Positions 15,745 through 24,838 are shown, counted from the stretch's first letter. The stretch: DNA of 64,000 bases from Aliihoeflea sp. 40Bstr573 (GCF_024105655.1 NZ_JAAAMH010000014.1:17120-81119); one strand, 5' to 3'. Translations and numbers: made by a program. The notes: generated by a model from the sequence alone, not told the origin.

Positions 15745-16575
15745 ATGATGCGTCTGCCCCGCCCGCGCGTGATGGTTCTCCTCGCCGGTCTCGTCGTCGT
15801 CGTCAACGGCTTCGTGCCGGCCATCTGGATCGTTTTGACCTCGTTCAAGACCGAGGCCGAGCTCCTTCGCCTGCCGATCACCATCCTGCCCGACACGCTG
15901 ACCTTCCAGAACTACACACGCGTCTTCACCGACCAGCCGATCCTCGCCTTCATGTGGAACTCGGTCGCGGTCGCCACGCTGTCGACGCTTCTGTGCGTCA
16001 CCGTCTCGGCGCTCGCGGCCTATGCGCTGGTGCGCCTTCGCCTGCCCGCACCAGGCCTCATCCTGTCGGTGCTGATGGCGATCGCCATGTTCCCGCTGAT
16101 CTCGCTGATGGTGCCGCTCTTCCAGGTCATGCGCACGGTCGGCCTCCTGAATACATGGTGGGCCCTGGTCCTGCCCTACGCGGTCCTTTCCATGCCGGTC
16201 TGCACCATGGTGCTGATTTCCTTCTTTCAGGACATCCCGAAGGACCTCGAAAGCGCGGCCATGATCGACGGCTGCTCGCGGCTCGGCGCGCTGTGGCACG
16301 TCGTCATTCCGCTGACGGCGCCCGGCGTCTTCACCGCCGGCATCCTCGCCTTCGTCAATGCGTGGGACGAGTTCCTGCTGGCGCTGACGCTCTCATCGCG
16401 CCTGTCGAGCCGCACGCTGCCGGTCGGCATCACGCTCTATCAGGGCGAGTTCTCGTTCCCCTGGCCGATCATCTCCGCCGCACTCGTCGTGGCCATCGTG
16501 CCGATCTCGATCATCATCGCGCTCTTCCAGGAACGCGTGGTGGGTGGCCTGACGCAGGGCGGCATGAAGGGCTGA
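15745..16575 (+). CDS. ABC sugar transporter permease (MalG/UgpE-type)
   Basis: A 276-residue inner-membrane partner permease with about six membrane spans and the EAA motif LESAAMIDGCSRLGALWHVVIPLTAPG. Its ATG abuts the stop of the first permease, so the two are co-translated. It closes the four-gene importer operon. No clear terminator hairpin is visible in the 175 bases before the next gene. Confidence 0.92.
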   Translation: MMRLPRPRVMVLLAGLVVVVNGFVPAIWIVLTSFKTEAELLRLPITILPDTLTFQNYTRVFTDQPILAFMWNSVAVATLSTLLCVTVSALAAYALVRLRLPAPGLILSVLMAIAMFPLISLMVPLFQVMRTVGLLNTWWALVLPYAVLSMPVCTMVLISFFQDIPKDLESAAMIDGCSRLGALWHVVIPLTAPGVFTAGILAFVNAWDEFLLALTLSSRLSSRTLPVGITLYQGEFSFPWPIISAALVVAIVPISIIIALFQERVVGGLTQGGMKG

Positions 16576-16750
16576 CCGTCGAATAAGATCACGCCCGAAG
16601 GCCGGCAAACCTTGCGCGAATTGCTCGGCGGAGCGGTTCTGACCGAGCCCATCTCGCTCGAATTCTCTCTGTCGGGGTTGACCTTCACATTTGCCCCGCC
16701 ATGCTTAGGGAGCTTTCCCAGCCTTCCGATCATCGAGACCTCCTATTCTG

Positions 16751-19021
16751 ATGCGATTCATTGTCTGCGCCTTCCTCGCCCTGTTCCTGTCCGTCGGGGG
16801 CGCCAGCGCCCAGCTGCTTGCGCAGGGCCAATCGGCCGCCAGCGAGGAGACGCCTGCGGCTAGCGTCGACGACCTCATTCGCCTGCTCGAAAACGACACG
16901 ACGCGAAACGAGCTGATCGAACGACTGCGCGCGGCCGGCGGTACGGAAGGCGCGCCGGAAGCCGAGGCACAGGCCGCCGAGGGCACGGCTGACCCCACCA
17001 TCGCGCGCCAGATCGCGGAATATACCCGTGACATCGCCGAAGGCGTATCGACGACGATCGGCGCGGTCGTCGAGCTCGGCTCGGATGTGGGGGCGATCTT
17101 TTCGTCGCCGACCCGCGACTTCGGAGCGATCACGCAGACTGCGACCAGTGTCGCCATCCTCGCCGTGGCGCTGTTTGCCAGCTACTTCTTCCTGCGCGCC
17201 TTGGCCACACAGGGCCAGAAATCCATCTCGAACCGAGTCGCCGGGCGCGGCTGGGTCCCCCGCATCATGGGCATCGTCGGCGCGGCCGTCATCGATGTGG
17301 TCGCAGTCGCCGCCGCCTGGGCGATCGGCTATGCAATCTCGCTCTATTTCTTCACGGGGCCGGGCCGCATGGGCATCAACCAGACGCTCCTGCTGAACGC
17401 CTTCCTCGCGGTCGAAATGACAAAGGTCGTCGCGCGCGCCATTTTCGAGCCGCACGGGCCCGCGCTTCGCCCCCTCCCCATGAACGACACCACCGCAGCC
17501 TACTGGTATTTCTGGGCCGCGCGCATCATCGGCCTCCTCGGCTACTCGTTCATGTTCTTCGCGCCCATTCTCGCCGACATGGTCAGCCCCACGGCGGCAC
17601 AGGCGCTGCGCGTCCTCGCCATGCTGACCGCTGTCGTCATCGGCATCTTGATCGTGCTCCAGAACAAGGCGGCCGTCCGCAACGCCATGACGTGGCGGGC
17701 AAACAACGGCCGTCACGATGCCCTGTCGAAGTCGCTCGCCTTCCTGGGCGCGTACTGGCACATGATCGCGATCGCCTATCTCGTCGCGATCCTCGTCGTC
17801 TGGCTCGCCAATCCCGCCGAGGCATTGCCGTACATGCTGGGCGCGACGATCCAATCGATCGCCGCCGTCGTCGTCGGCGTCATCGTCATCTCGTTCATCT
17901 CGCGCTTCATCCACGTCGGCGTGCGCCTGCCCGACGATCTCAAGCAGCGCCTGCCGCTGCTCGAAGCGCGGCTCCACGCCTTCGTGCCGCGCGTCATGGA
18001 GGTGGTGCGCACCGTCACGCTCATCGGAGTCGCGATCGCGATCGCCCAGGCTTGGGGCCTGATCGACTTCCTCGGCTGGGTCGCCTCGGAAGGCGGCCAG
18101 CGCGTTACCGGATCGGTCATCTCCGCGCTCATCATCCTGCTCGTCGGTTTCCTGATCTACCTGGCCATGTCGTCCTGGGTCGAATACCGCCTCAATCCCA
18201 ACTTCGGCACCGTGCCGACCGCGCGCGAAAAGACGCTGCTCTCGCTCTTCCGTAACGCCTTCACGATCGCGCTCGCCGTCTTCATCGTCATGCTGGCATT
18301 GGCGCAGATCGGCATCAACATCGCCCCGCTCCTCGCCGGCGCCGGCGTACTCGGCCTTGCCATCGGCTTCGGCGCGCAGAAATTCGTGCAGGACATCATC
18401 ACCGGCATCTTCATCCAGCTCGAGAACATCATGAACGAGGGCGATGTCGTCAGCGTTGGCGCGACGTCCGGCGTTGTCGAAAGGTTGACGATCCGCTCCG
18501 TCTCGATCCGCTCGCTGGACGGGACGCTCCACCTCATCCCGTTCTCATCCGTTGACATGGTGTCGAACTCGATGAAGGGCTTCTCCTACCATGTCGCCGA
18601 GATCGGCGTCGCCTATGACAGCGATATCTCCGAGGTGAAGACCGCGATGCAGGAAGCCTTCGACAATCTGATGGAAACGGATGCGAAGACCGCGATCCTG
18701 GAACCGCTTGAGATCCATGGCGTCACGCTCTTCGGCGACTCGGCCATCAATGTGCGCGCCCGGATCAAGACCCTGCCCGGCTCGCAATGGGGAATTGGCC
18801 GTCAGTTCAACGAATTCATAAAGGCCGCGTTTGAGCGTCGTGGCATCGAAATCCCGTTCCCGCAGGTCACCTACCATGTCGGCGTCGACGGGCAGGCCGA
18901 TGCCCTTCTGACATCCAAGACGCGCAAGCGCCGCAAGAACAAGGCCGGCAAGATCATCGATCAGCCGAGCATCGAGAAGCCGGAAGAGGCCGACACGCCG
19001 GACGCAGCATCGCGGTCGTGA
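16751..19021 (+). CDS. Large MscS-family mechanosensitive ion channel
   Basis: A 756-residue channel. A signal peptide (ends about residue 21, ASAQ) is followed by an acidic periplasmic domain (residues 22-110). About ten hydrophobic segments lead into the MscS pore helix and beta domain (GAGVLGLAIGFGAQKFVQDIITGIFIQLENIMNEGDVV, about 515-560), then the mixed alpha/beta C-terminal domain. It would open under membrane tension and release osmolytes. It is much longer than E. coli MscS (286 residues) and resembles the extended YnaI/MscK-like group. The C-terminal tail is very basic. It is convergent with the next gene, 10 bases apart. Confidence 0.9.
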   Translation: MRFIVCAFLALFLSVGGASAQLLAQGQSAASEETPAASVDDLIRLLENDTTRNELIERLRAAGGTEGAPEAEAQAAEGTADPTIARQIAEYTRDIAEGVSTTIGAVVELGSDVGAIFSSPTRDFGAITQTATSVAILAVALFASYFFLRALATQGQKSISNRVAGRGWVPRIMGIVGAAVIDVVAVAAAWAIGYAISLYFFTGPGRMGINQTLLLNAFLAVEMTKVVARAIFEPHGPALRPLPMNDTTAAYWYFWAARIIGLLGYSFMFFAPILADMVSPTAAQALRVLAMLTAVVIGILIVLQNKAAVRNAMTWRANNGRHDALSKSLAFLGAYWHMIAIAYLVAILVVWLANPAEALPYMLGATIQSIAAVVVGVIVISFISRFIHVGVRLPDDLKQRLPLLEARLHAFVPRVMEVVRTVTLIGVAIAIAQAWGLIDFLGWVASEGGQRVTGSVISALIILLVGFLIYLAMSSWVEYRLNPNFGTVPTAREKTLLSLFRNAFTIALAVFIVMLALAQIGINIAPLLAGAGVLGLAIGFGAQKFVQDIITGIFIQLENIMNEGDVVSVGATSGVVERLTIRSVSIRSLDGTLHLIPFSSVDMVSNSMKGFSYHVAEIGVAYDSDISEVKTAMQEAFDNLMETDAKTAILEPLEIHGVTLFGDSAINVRARIKTLPGSQWGIGRQFNEFIKAAFERRGIEIPFPQVTYHVGVDGQADALLTSKTRKRRKNKAGKIIDQPSIEKPEEADTPDAASRS

Positions 19022-19031
19022 TGCCGGCCAA

Positions 19032-21038
19032 TCAGTCCCGGCCGATGATCGCCCGCACCTTGCGCTCGAACTCGGCCATGTCGAAGGGCTTGGAGATCAG
19101 GTCCATGCGCTCGCCGAGAAAGCCGGCGCGCGTGCGCGCACCTTCGGCATAGCCGGTCGCAAACAGGATCGGCAGCTCGGGCAGGTGCCTGCGCACATGG
19201 TCGGCGAGTTCACGCCCGTCCATGCCGGGCAGACCGACATCCGACACCATCAAATCGATCCTGCGCCCGCTTTCCACGATCTTCAGCGCGGATGGCGCGT
19301 CGTGGGCCTCGAGCGTCTCGAATCCCATCTCGTTCAGGGCATCGACGACGAGCATCTGGACGATCGCTTCGTCCTCGACGACGAGAACCGTCTGCGTGAC
19401 CTCATCCGGCGAGACTGCGCCATCGCGAGATGAATCCAGCGCGGCGAACTCGGCATCAGGATCGCAGGGCATGATGATCTCGATCGTCGTTCCCTTGCCC
19501 TCTTGCGAGAGGATCTGGGCAGCGCCGCCGAGCTGCTTGGCAAAGCCGAACACCATCGACAGCCCGAGTCCCGTCCCCTGCCCGATCGGCTTGGTGGTGA
19601 AAAAGGGGTCGAACGCTTTTTCCTGCACCTGTTTGGACATGCCGGTGCCAGTGTCGGTGACGGTCAACGCGACATAGTCGCCGGCCGCAAGTCCCTTGCG
19701 CTGCGCAAAGTCGCCATCGACATGGCGGTTGCGGGTCGAGATCGTCAGCACGCCGCCCTCGGGCATCGCATCGCGGGCGTTGATGGCCAGGTTGAGGATG
19801 GCGCTCTCGAGCTGGTTTGCGTCGGTCAATGCGGGGCACGTGTCGCGCGCGAGATCGAGATCGAGCTGGATGGACTCGTTCAATGTGCGCCGCAGCATGT
19901 CCTCCAGCGAGAGCACCAGTTCGTTGAGATTGGTCGCCTTGATATCGAGAGACTGCCGCCGTGAAAAGGCGAGCATGCGCTGCGTTAGGGAAGCGGCGCG
20001 TCCGGCGGAAGTGATGATGCCCTCGAGATACCGCTCGATCCCGTCTGATCGCCCCGCCGACAAGCGCCGTTGCAGCAATTCCGCGCTGCCCAGGATGCCA
20101 GCAAGCATATTATTGAAATCATGCGCGATTCCCCCAGTAAGCTGGCCGATCGCCTCCATCTTCTGCGACTGGCGCAGCGCCTCTTCGCTGTCCCGCAATT
20201 GGGCGGTGCGCTGGGCAACCTCTGCTTCCAGCATCTCGCGCGCAAGCTTGGAATCCGTCACGTCGACCGCGCAGCCGCTGAAACCCAAGAAGGCGCCAGA
20301 ACCGTCGCGCCGCGGAATCGCTTCGCAGCGCAGCCAGCGCACCTCGCCATCCTTCAATGTCCGGATTTCGGCATTGAACGGCTGGCGATTGTCGAATGCG
20401 TCACGGAAGGCAGCTTCGAACCGGGCGACATCGTCCCCATGGACGATCGAGCGCCACCCCTCGCCGAGCATGTCGGCAGCACCGCCATATTCGGCCTCGA
20501 ACTTGCGGTTGGCGAAGGTCAATTTTCCGTTGGCGTCCGTCGACCAGATAAGCGCCGGTGCGCTGTCGGCAAGGTTGCGGAAGCGGTTCTCGCTTTCAGC
20601 CAGCGCGTTGACGGCGCGGGCGCGCTCGCGCTTTTCGCGCGCTTCGTCGAGCGCGCGCCGAACCACCATGGGAATCTTGTCGAGATCCTTCTTGGTGACG
20701 TAATCCGTCGCCCCCGCGCGCACGGCTTCCGTGGCGAAATGCTCGCCGGCCACGCCCGAAACGAAGATGAACGGCACGGTCGGAAAGTTTTTCTCCGCCA
20801 TCTTGAGCGCAGCCATGCCGTCAAAGTCGGGCAGCGAATAGTCCGCGATGATGAGATCGAAGTCTCCGACCGCCAGAGCCGCCTCGAATTCGCGTTTGCG
20901 CGTCGCGCCGACGATATCCGCAGGCATGCCGATCTTGCCGAGCTGGTTCTGAATGAGCTCGGCATCGATATGACTGTCTTCCAAAAGAAGGATGCGGATC
21001 TGCGCGGCGCCGACCATGTTGGCTCGGAGTTGGTTCAA
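19032..21038 (-). CDS. Hybrid sensor histidine kinase (REC-PAS-HisKA-HATPase-REC)
   Basis: A 668-residue protein with a receiver at each end. The N-terminal REC (about 14-130; RILLLEDSHID, then LIIADYSLPDFDG with the phospho-Asp) is followed by a PAS domain (about 150-270). Then come HisKA with FNNM-type H-box (IAHDFNNMLAGILGSAEL), HATPase with DTGTGMS and GTGLGLSMVFGF, and a C-terminal REC (about 550-668; LMVSDVGLPGMDG). There are no membrane spans, so it is cytosolic. TTG 21038 is chosen because GGAGG precedes it; ATG 21017 is possible. It is the last gene of the phytochrome operon and probably receives phosphoryl groups from, or passes them through, the small response regulator. Confidence 0.9.
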   Translation of the reverse strand: MNQLRANMVGAAQIRILLLEDSHIDAELIQNQLGKIGMPADIVGATRKREFEAALAVGDFDLIIADYSLPDFDGMAALKMAEKNFPTVPFIFVSGVAGEHFATEAVRAGATDYVTKKDLDKIPMVVRRALDEAREKRERARAVNALAESENRFRNLADSAPALIWSTDANGKLTFANRKFEAEYGGAADMLGEGWRSIVHGDDVARFEAAFRDAFDNRQPFNAEIRTLKDGEVRWLRCEAIPRRDGSGAFLGFSGCAVDVTDSKLAREMLEAEVAQRTAQLRDSEEALRQSQKMEAIGQLTGGIAHDFNNMLAGILGSAELLQRRLSAGRSDGIERYLEGIITSAGRAASLTQRMLAFSRRQSLDIKATNLNELVLSLEDMLRRTLNESIQLDLDLARDTCPALTDANQLESAILNLAINARDAMPEGGVLTISTRNRHVDGDFAQRKGLAAGDYVALTVTDTGTGMSKQVQEKAFDPFFTTKPIGQGTGLGLSMVFGFAKQLGGAAQILSQEGKGTTIEIIMPCDPDAEFAALDSSRDGAVSPDEVTQTVLVVEDEAIVQMLVVDALNEMGFETLEAHDAPSALKIVESGRRIDLMVSDVGLPGMDGRELADHVRRHLPELPILFATGYAEGARTRAGFLGERMDLISKPFDMAEFERKVRAIIGRD

Positions 21039-21039
21039 T

Positions 21040-21483
21040 TCAAAGGCCTCCGGGATAGGGCTCGTTGAGAACGGCCCATACGAGCCCCAGGTTCCGGATG
21101 GCTTCGAAGAATGCGTTGAAGTCGACCGGCTTGACCACGAAGGAGTTCACCCCTTGCTGGTAGGAGCGAACCACGTCCGATTCCTCGCGCGACGAGGTCA
21201 GCATGACGATCGGGATGTTGCGGTGGTGCGGATGGTTCTTGACCTTCTCAAGCACCTCTATGCCATCGACCTTCGGTAGCTTGAGGTCGAGCAGGATGAC
21301 CGCCGGATGCTCGCCGTCGCGACCTTCATGTACCCCTTCACAGAAAATGTAGTCGAGAGCCTCGACCCCATCGCGCGCGATGACGATCTCGTTGGCTATG
21401 TTGGTCTTTCGCAGCGCTGCGATGGTCAGTTCGATGTCGGCCGGGTTGTCCTCAACCAGCAGGATCGGTCTCAAGCTTGCCAC
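21040..21483 (-). CDS. Single-domain response regulator (phytochrome partner, Rcp1-like)
   Basis: A 147-residue stand-alone receiver of the Rcp1 type: acidic pair in LLVEDNPADIELT, phospho-Asp in VILLDLKLPKVDG, Thr/Ser in MLTSS, and Lys in FVVKPVDF. It starts at GTG 21483, 32 bases inside the end of the phytochrome gene. This is a common arrangement for a cognate regulator of a bacteriophytochrome. It has no output domain, so it probably acts by phosphotransfer or protein binding. Confidence 0.9.
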   Translation of the reverse strand: MASLRPILLVEDNPADIELTIAALRKTNIANEIVIARDGVEALDYIFCEGVHEGRDGEHPAVILLDLKLPKVDGIEVLEKVKNHPHHRNIPIVMLTSSREESDVVRSYQQGVNSFVVKPVDFNAFFEAIRNLGLVWAVLNEPYPGGL

Positions 21484-23689
21484 GTTCGTTTTCGCCTTTT
21501 CGATCGGGCAGTTCGATTGTGAACATCGCCCCTTTGCCCAGCGTCCCTTCTGCGCTTATCGATCCTCCATGGCGGTCGATGATGCGTTTCGTCAAGGCCA
21601 GTCCGATTCCCGTGCCGTCGAACTCGTCGGAATGGTGAAGCCGCTGGAAAACCTGGAACAGTTTTCCAACATAGCTCATGTCGAAGCCGACGCCATTGTC
21701 CGCGACACTGTACCGCGTCGACCCGTCGGCATCGCGACCGCCGGTAATGGTTATGACCGACGGGTCGCTGTCGCGCGAATACTTCACTGCATTCTCGACC
21801 AGATTGAACATTGCCTGGCGCATCAGCGAGGGATCGCCCCAAGCGACGGGCAGGTCCTTGTCGACCTTCCACTCCACGCGGCGCCGTTCCGTCTCGTGCG
21901 ATAGGCCGCGCTGGATTTCCTCCACCACCTTGTTCATGTCGACGCGCGACATCTTGAGGCCGGTGCGTCCAAGCTGCGAGAACTGCAAAAGATCGTCGAC
22001 GAGCTGGCCCGCCGTCACCGCGGCCTGAGAAATCCCCTCAATATAGTGCCGCGACAGCTCCTTCAGCTCCGGCTCCTCATCCTTCAGGAGCTGCGCATAG
22101 CCGGCGATGTGCCGGAACGGTGCCCGCAGATCATGGCTGATCGAGTACGAGAATGCCTCCAGTTCCTTGTTGGAACGCTGAAGCTCCTCGGTCAACTCGG
22201 CCCGTTCCTCGGCACGCTGAAGCACGAGATCGACCACTGACTGGCGGAAATCCTCCGCGCTGTGGAGTTCCGCACTCGACCAGGGCACGGAGCGGCCGCG
22301 CACGGTTTCCTTCCAAATCTCGAACGAGGTCCGCGGACTGATGCGCATCGTGCGCTCGTCGACGTTTTTCGCCGGCTCGCCGCCCCACTTGACCGTATGT
22401 TTCAGTTCCGGGCGGAACCAGATGATGAAGCTCGCATGGCGCTGCGAGATCGGCACGGCGAGGACCCCGCTCGCGACATCGGCAATGTCCCTGCCCGGCG
22501 TCCACTCCTGGCCCAGTTCACGCGTGACGAAGATGCGATCGACATTGCTCTGGTGCAGCCAGCGCGCCAGTTCCTTGATCCGCGCGGTCGAAGGCACCTG
22601 CCCTGCCGTCAGCAGCACGCCCTCGGTAACCACCGCCGCGCCCTCGGCATTGGTCAGTTTCAGCCATTGCTTGGAACGTGCGACGAGCCCTTCCTGAAAG
22701 ACCGGCGTGCGGGCCAGGTGCGACACGAGTTCGGTCTCCACGCGCTTGAGCGCCAACCGATCGCTCGTCTCCGTGCGCCGCTCGTGAAACGCGATCTGGT
22801 GGCCGACGATACGGCCCAGAAACTCGCAGGCCGCACGAATGCGCGCGTCCACTTCCTTCGGGTCGCGATTATGGCACGAGATCAGGCCCCACAAGGCTCC
22901 GTCGATGATGAGCGATATCGACATCGACGCACCGGTGCCCATGTTGCGCATGTATTCCAGGTGGATCGGCGAAACGCTCCGCAACGCCGCGTCGGAAAGA
23001 TCCAGCGGCTCGCCATCCACGGGTGAGTTGACTGGCTCGATCGGCACGGGATCGTAGGACGAACTGGGGATCAGGCGCAGGCGGTTGAGCTTGTAGAGTT
23101 CGCGGGCCTGCGCAGGAATATCCGTCGCTGGAAAGCGCAGGTCGAGATAGGACGGCAGAACCCCGTCGCCGTCTTCGGCGATCACCGTTCCGTTCCAGTC
23201 CGCGTCGAAGCGGTAGATCATCACCCTGTTGAAGCCGGTCAGGGCGCGGACTTCGCCGGCCGCCTCGGCCAGCACATTTGCAATATCCTTGCTGCTTTCG
23301 ATCCGGTCGACAAAACGCTGCATTCGCGGATAGGGATTTGCGGACACGATTTCCGGATCGGTCTCCTCGAACTCCACGATCACGCCCTGCGACGTGCCAT
23401 GGGCTGAAACCAGCAGGCACTTTTCGCCGATTTCGATCGGCTTCAGGAAAGGGTCGCCCGGCGCGTTCTGCTTCAATGCGGCGAGCGCATCGGCGAGCGG
23501 CCCGGCGTCGATCCGCGCGCCGGCCTTGGCCTCAAAGCCCAGAAAGTCGGGCGCGTTCGCGCTGGCCTGAAGGATCGTGCCGAGGTCGGCGTCGAGAACG
23601 ATGAGGGCGCCATGAGGCTGAATGCCGCCGGGAATGCGGATCGGCTCCTGCGCGCACAGATCGAGGTCGGTCGAAACTTTGACGTTCAT
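21452..23689 (-). CDS. bphP: Bacteriophytochrome histidine kinase
   Basis: A red/far-red photoreceptor kinase of 745 residues. PAS carries the biliverdin-binding Cys12 in DLDLCAQEPIRIPGGIQPHG, and GAF carries DIPAQARELYKLNRLRLIPS. These are followed by PHY, HisKA with ISHDLRAPFRHIAGYAQLL, and HATPase with NGVGFDM and GTGIGLALTKRI. The first ATG, 23689, puts the Cys close to the N terminus and gives the usual length. A TTG at 23776 would add 29 residues and overlap the haem oxygenase gene by 50 bases, giving Cys41. The upstream gene makes biliverdin and the downstream gene is the receiver. Confidence 0.94.
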   Translation of the reverse strand: MNVKVSTDLDLCAQEPIRIPGGIQPHGALIVLDADLGTILQASANAPDFLGFEAKAGARIDAGPLADALAALKQNAPGDPFLKPIEIGEKCLLVSAHGTSQGVIVEFEETDPEIVSANPYPRMQRFVDRIESSKDIANVLAEAAGEVRALTGFNRVMIYRFDADWNGTVIAEDGDGVLPSYLDLRFPATDIPAQARELYKLNRLRLIPSSSYDPVPIEPVNSPVDGEPLDLSDAALRSVSPIHLEYMRNMGTGASMSISLIIDGALWGLISCHNRDPKEVDARIRAACEFLGRIVGHQIAFHERRTETSDRLALKRVETELVSHLARTPVFQEGLVARSKQWLKLTNAEGAAVVTEGVLLTAGQVPSTARIKELARWLHQSNVDRIFVTRELGQEWTPGRDIADVASGVLAVPISQRHASFIIWFRPELKHTVKWGGEPAKNVDERTMRISPRTSFEIWKETVRGRSVPWSSAELHSAEDFRQSVVDLVLQRAEERAELTEELQRSNKELEAFSYSISHDLRAPFRHIAGYAQLLKDEEPELKELSRHYIEGISQAAVTAGQLVDDLLQFSQLGRTGLKMSRVDMNKVVEEIQRGLSHETERRRVEWKVDKDLPVAWGDPSLMRQAMFNLVENAVKYSRDSDPSVITITGGRDADGSTRYSVADNGVGFDMSYVGKLFQVFQRLHHSDEFDGTGIGLALTKRIIDRHGGSISAEGTLGKGAMFTIELPDRKGENERGKLETDPAG

Positions 23690-23726
23690 GCGCGGGGCCT
23701 GCTTCAGGATTTGCGCCGATCCCGTT

Positions 23727-24335
23727 TCACGAACGGTTCGCGGCGACAATGCGGTTTGCGTTTTCAACTGGACCAACGGGCTCGATGCCGCCCCGTTGCA
23801 TCATGGCAAGGATTTCGGCAGTCGCCGTCATATACTGTTCGAACGCCATGCTCGCGCCATTCGCCAGGCTGCGGCGCATCGCGAGATCGTCGGGCAGGCT
23901 TTCGAGATGGCGCAGGAAGTCCTGCCAAAGGGGCTGTCCCGCCCCATGCGTGAGAAACGCGTTGCGCGCGCCCTGAACCCTGGCCCTGCGTTCCAGAAGC
24001 CTGCCTCCCAGACGCGAGCCCTCCAGGACATAGAGAACCCCCATCTGTTGACCGGTGCCGCAGATTGCGGGCAGCGCCGCGCCGGTCCCCTCCTCGATAT
24101 CGCATGCGCGAAGGTCGGCGATCAGCGCGTGGCTGCGGCGATGGCGCGGCCACGTCGGAAAGCTGCCTTCGATGCCACTCGCCTCCAGCGCAGCTTCGAG
24201 GGGCAGTAGCGCGGCGGCATGGATGCGCAGGAACGCCGCGTAGTCACCGGCATCGGCGAGATCGAGACGCGAGATAAGCGCGTCGAGGTCGTGGTGAAGG
24301 TCGCGTGTCGTCTCACGCAGGAAAAACCGATGCAA
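23727..24335 (-). CDS. bphO: Biliverdin-producing haem oxygenase
   Basis: A 202-residue all-helical haem oxygenase. The proximal haem ligand is probably one of the His pair in TRDLHHDLDAL (12-14), and the distal helix glycines are in GVLYVLEGSRLGGRLL. It opens haem to biliverdin IX-alpha, the chromophore of the phytochrome encoded next. No ATG or GTG is available in frame between the upstream stop and the conserved His. TTG 24335 with GGATGGA upstream is therefore the only reasonable start. It is first gene of the leftward bphO-bphP-receiver-hybrid kinase operon. Confidence 0.88.
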   Translation of the reverse strand: MHRFFLRETTRDLHHDLDALISRLDLADAGDYAAFLRIHAAALLPLEAALEASGIEGSFPTWPRHRRSHALIADLRACDIEEGTGAALPAICGTGQQMGVLYVLEGSRLGGRLLERRARVQGARNAFLTHGAGQPLWQDFLRHLESLPDDLAMRRSLANGASMAFEQYMTATAEILAMMQRGGIEPVGPVENANRIVAANRS

Positions 24336-24524
24336 TTCGTTCCATCCGCAGTTCGTTGTCTGGAAGACCCTATTCGCACTCGGGCCGGAAGCGAAACACC
24401 TCCAGCTTGATTAGCAGGAACCAAAATGCGTGCCAGCACATTATTGCAGCGCGATAAGGGATGTCGCATTCACCGGCAATGCTGATCCGCAGGTGGATTG
24501 CCCAGAATTTGAGAGGAAACAAGA

Positions 24525-24758
24525 ATGTCTGATCGTGGACCGACGATTGTCAATACGGGTCGCGGCGGTGGCGGTGGTGGCGGCTGGGCTGTTGCGCTCG
24601 TGCTCGCCATCGTGGTCATCATCGGCGGAGTCTGGCTGCTCGGTGGATTCGGCGGCGGCGGCGGTGCCGACGACGTCAACGTGACCATCGACACGCCGGA
24701 CGTCGATGTACCTGATGTCGACGTGCCCGATGTCGATGTGACGACCGACGGCGACTGA
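24525..24758 (+). CDS. Small single-span membrane protein with Gly-rich and VDVPD-repeat tails
   Basis: A 77-residue protein of unknown function. A seven-Gly run (14-20) precedes one hydrophobic span (about 21-42), then a second Gly run. An acidic tail follows with the period VDVPD repeated (DTPDVDVPDVDVPDVDVTTDGD). The ATG follows GAGAGGAAACAAGA. It stands alone between divergent bphO and the CHASE3 kinase, followed by a strong terminator. Start, span and terminator make it look like a genuine gene. Confidence 0.65.
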   Translation: MSDRGPTIVNTGRGGGGGGGWAVALVLAIVVIIGGVWLLGGFGGGGGADDVNVTIDTPDVDVPDVDVPDVDVTTDGD

Positions 24759-24811
24759 TCGGCGGCAGCACTCACTATCAAATGATTAAATCAAATGATT
24801 GAACGAGACGT

Positions 24812-24838
24812 CCGCCGGTGCAGCCGGCGGGCGTTTTT
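24812..24838 (+). terminator. Rho-independent terminator after the small Gly-rich protein
   Basis: CCGCCGG (24812-24818) pairs with CCGGCGG (24824-24830) around a 5-base loop, followed by GCGTTTTT. Two direct copies of TCAAATGATT (24778 and 24791) precede it. Confidence 0.8.

Noticed and set aside
16730..18532. 600-codon minus-strand frame opposite the MscS channel
   Set aside because: Asp/Arg/Gly-rich low-information sequence; the plus strand holds the pore-helix motif.
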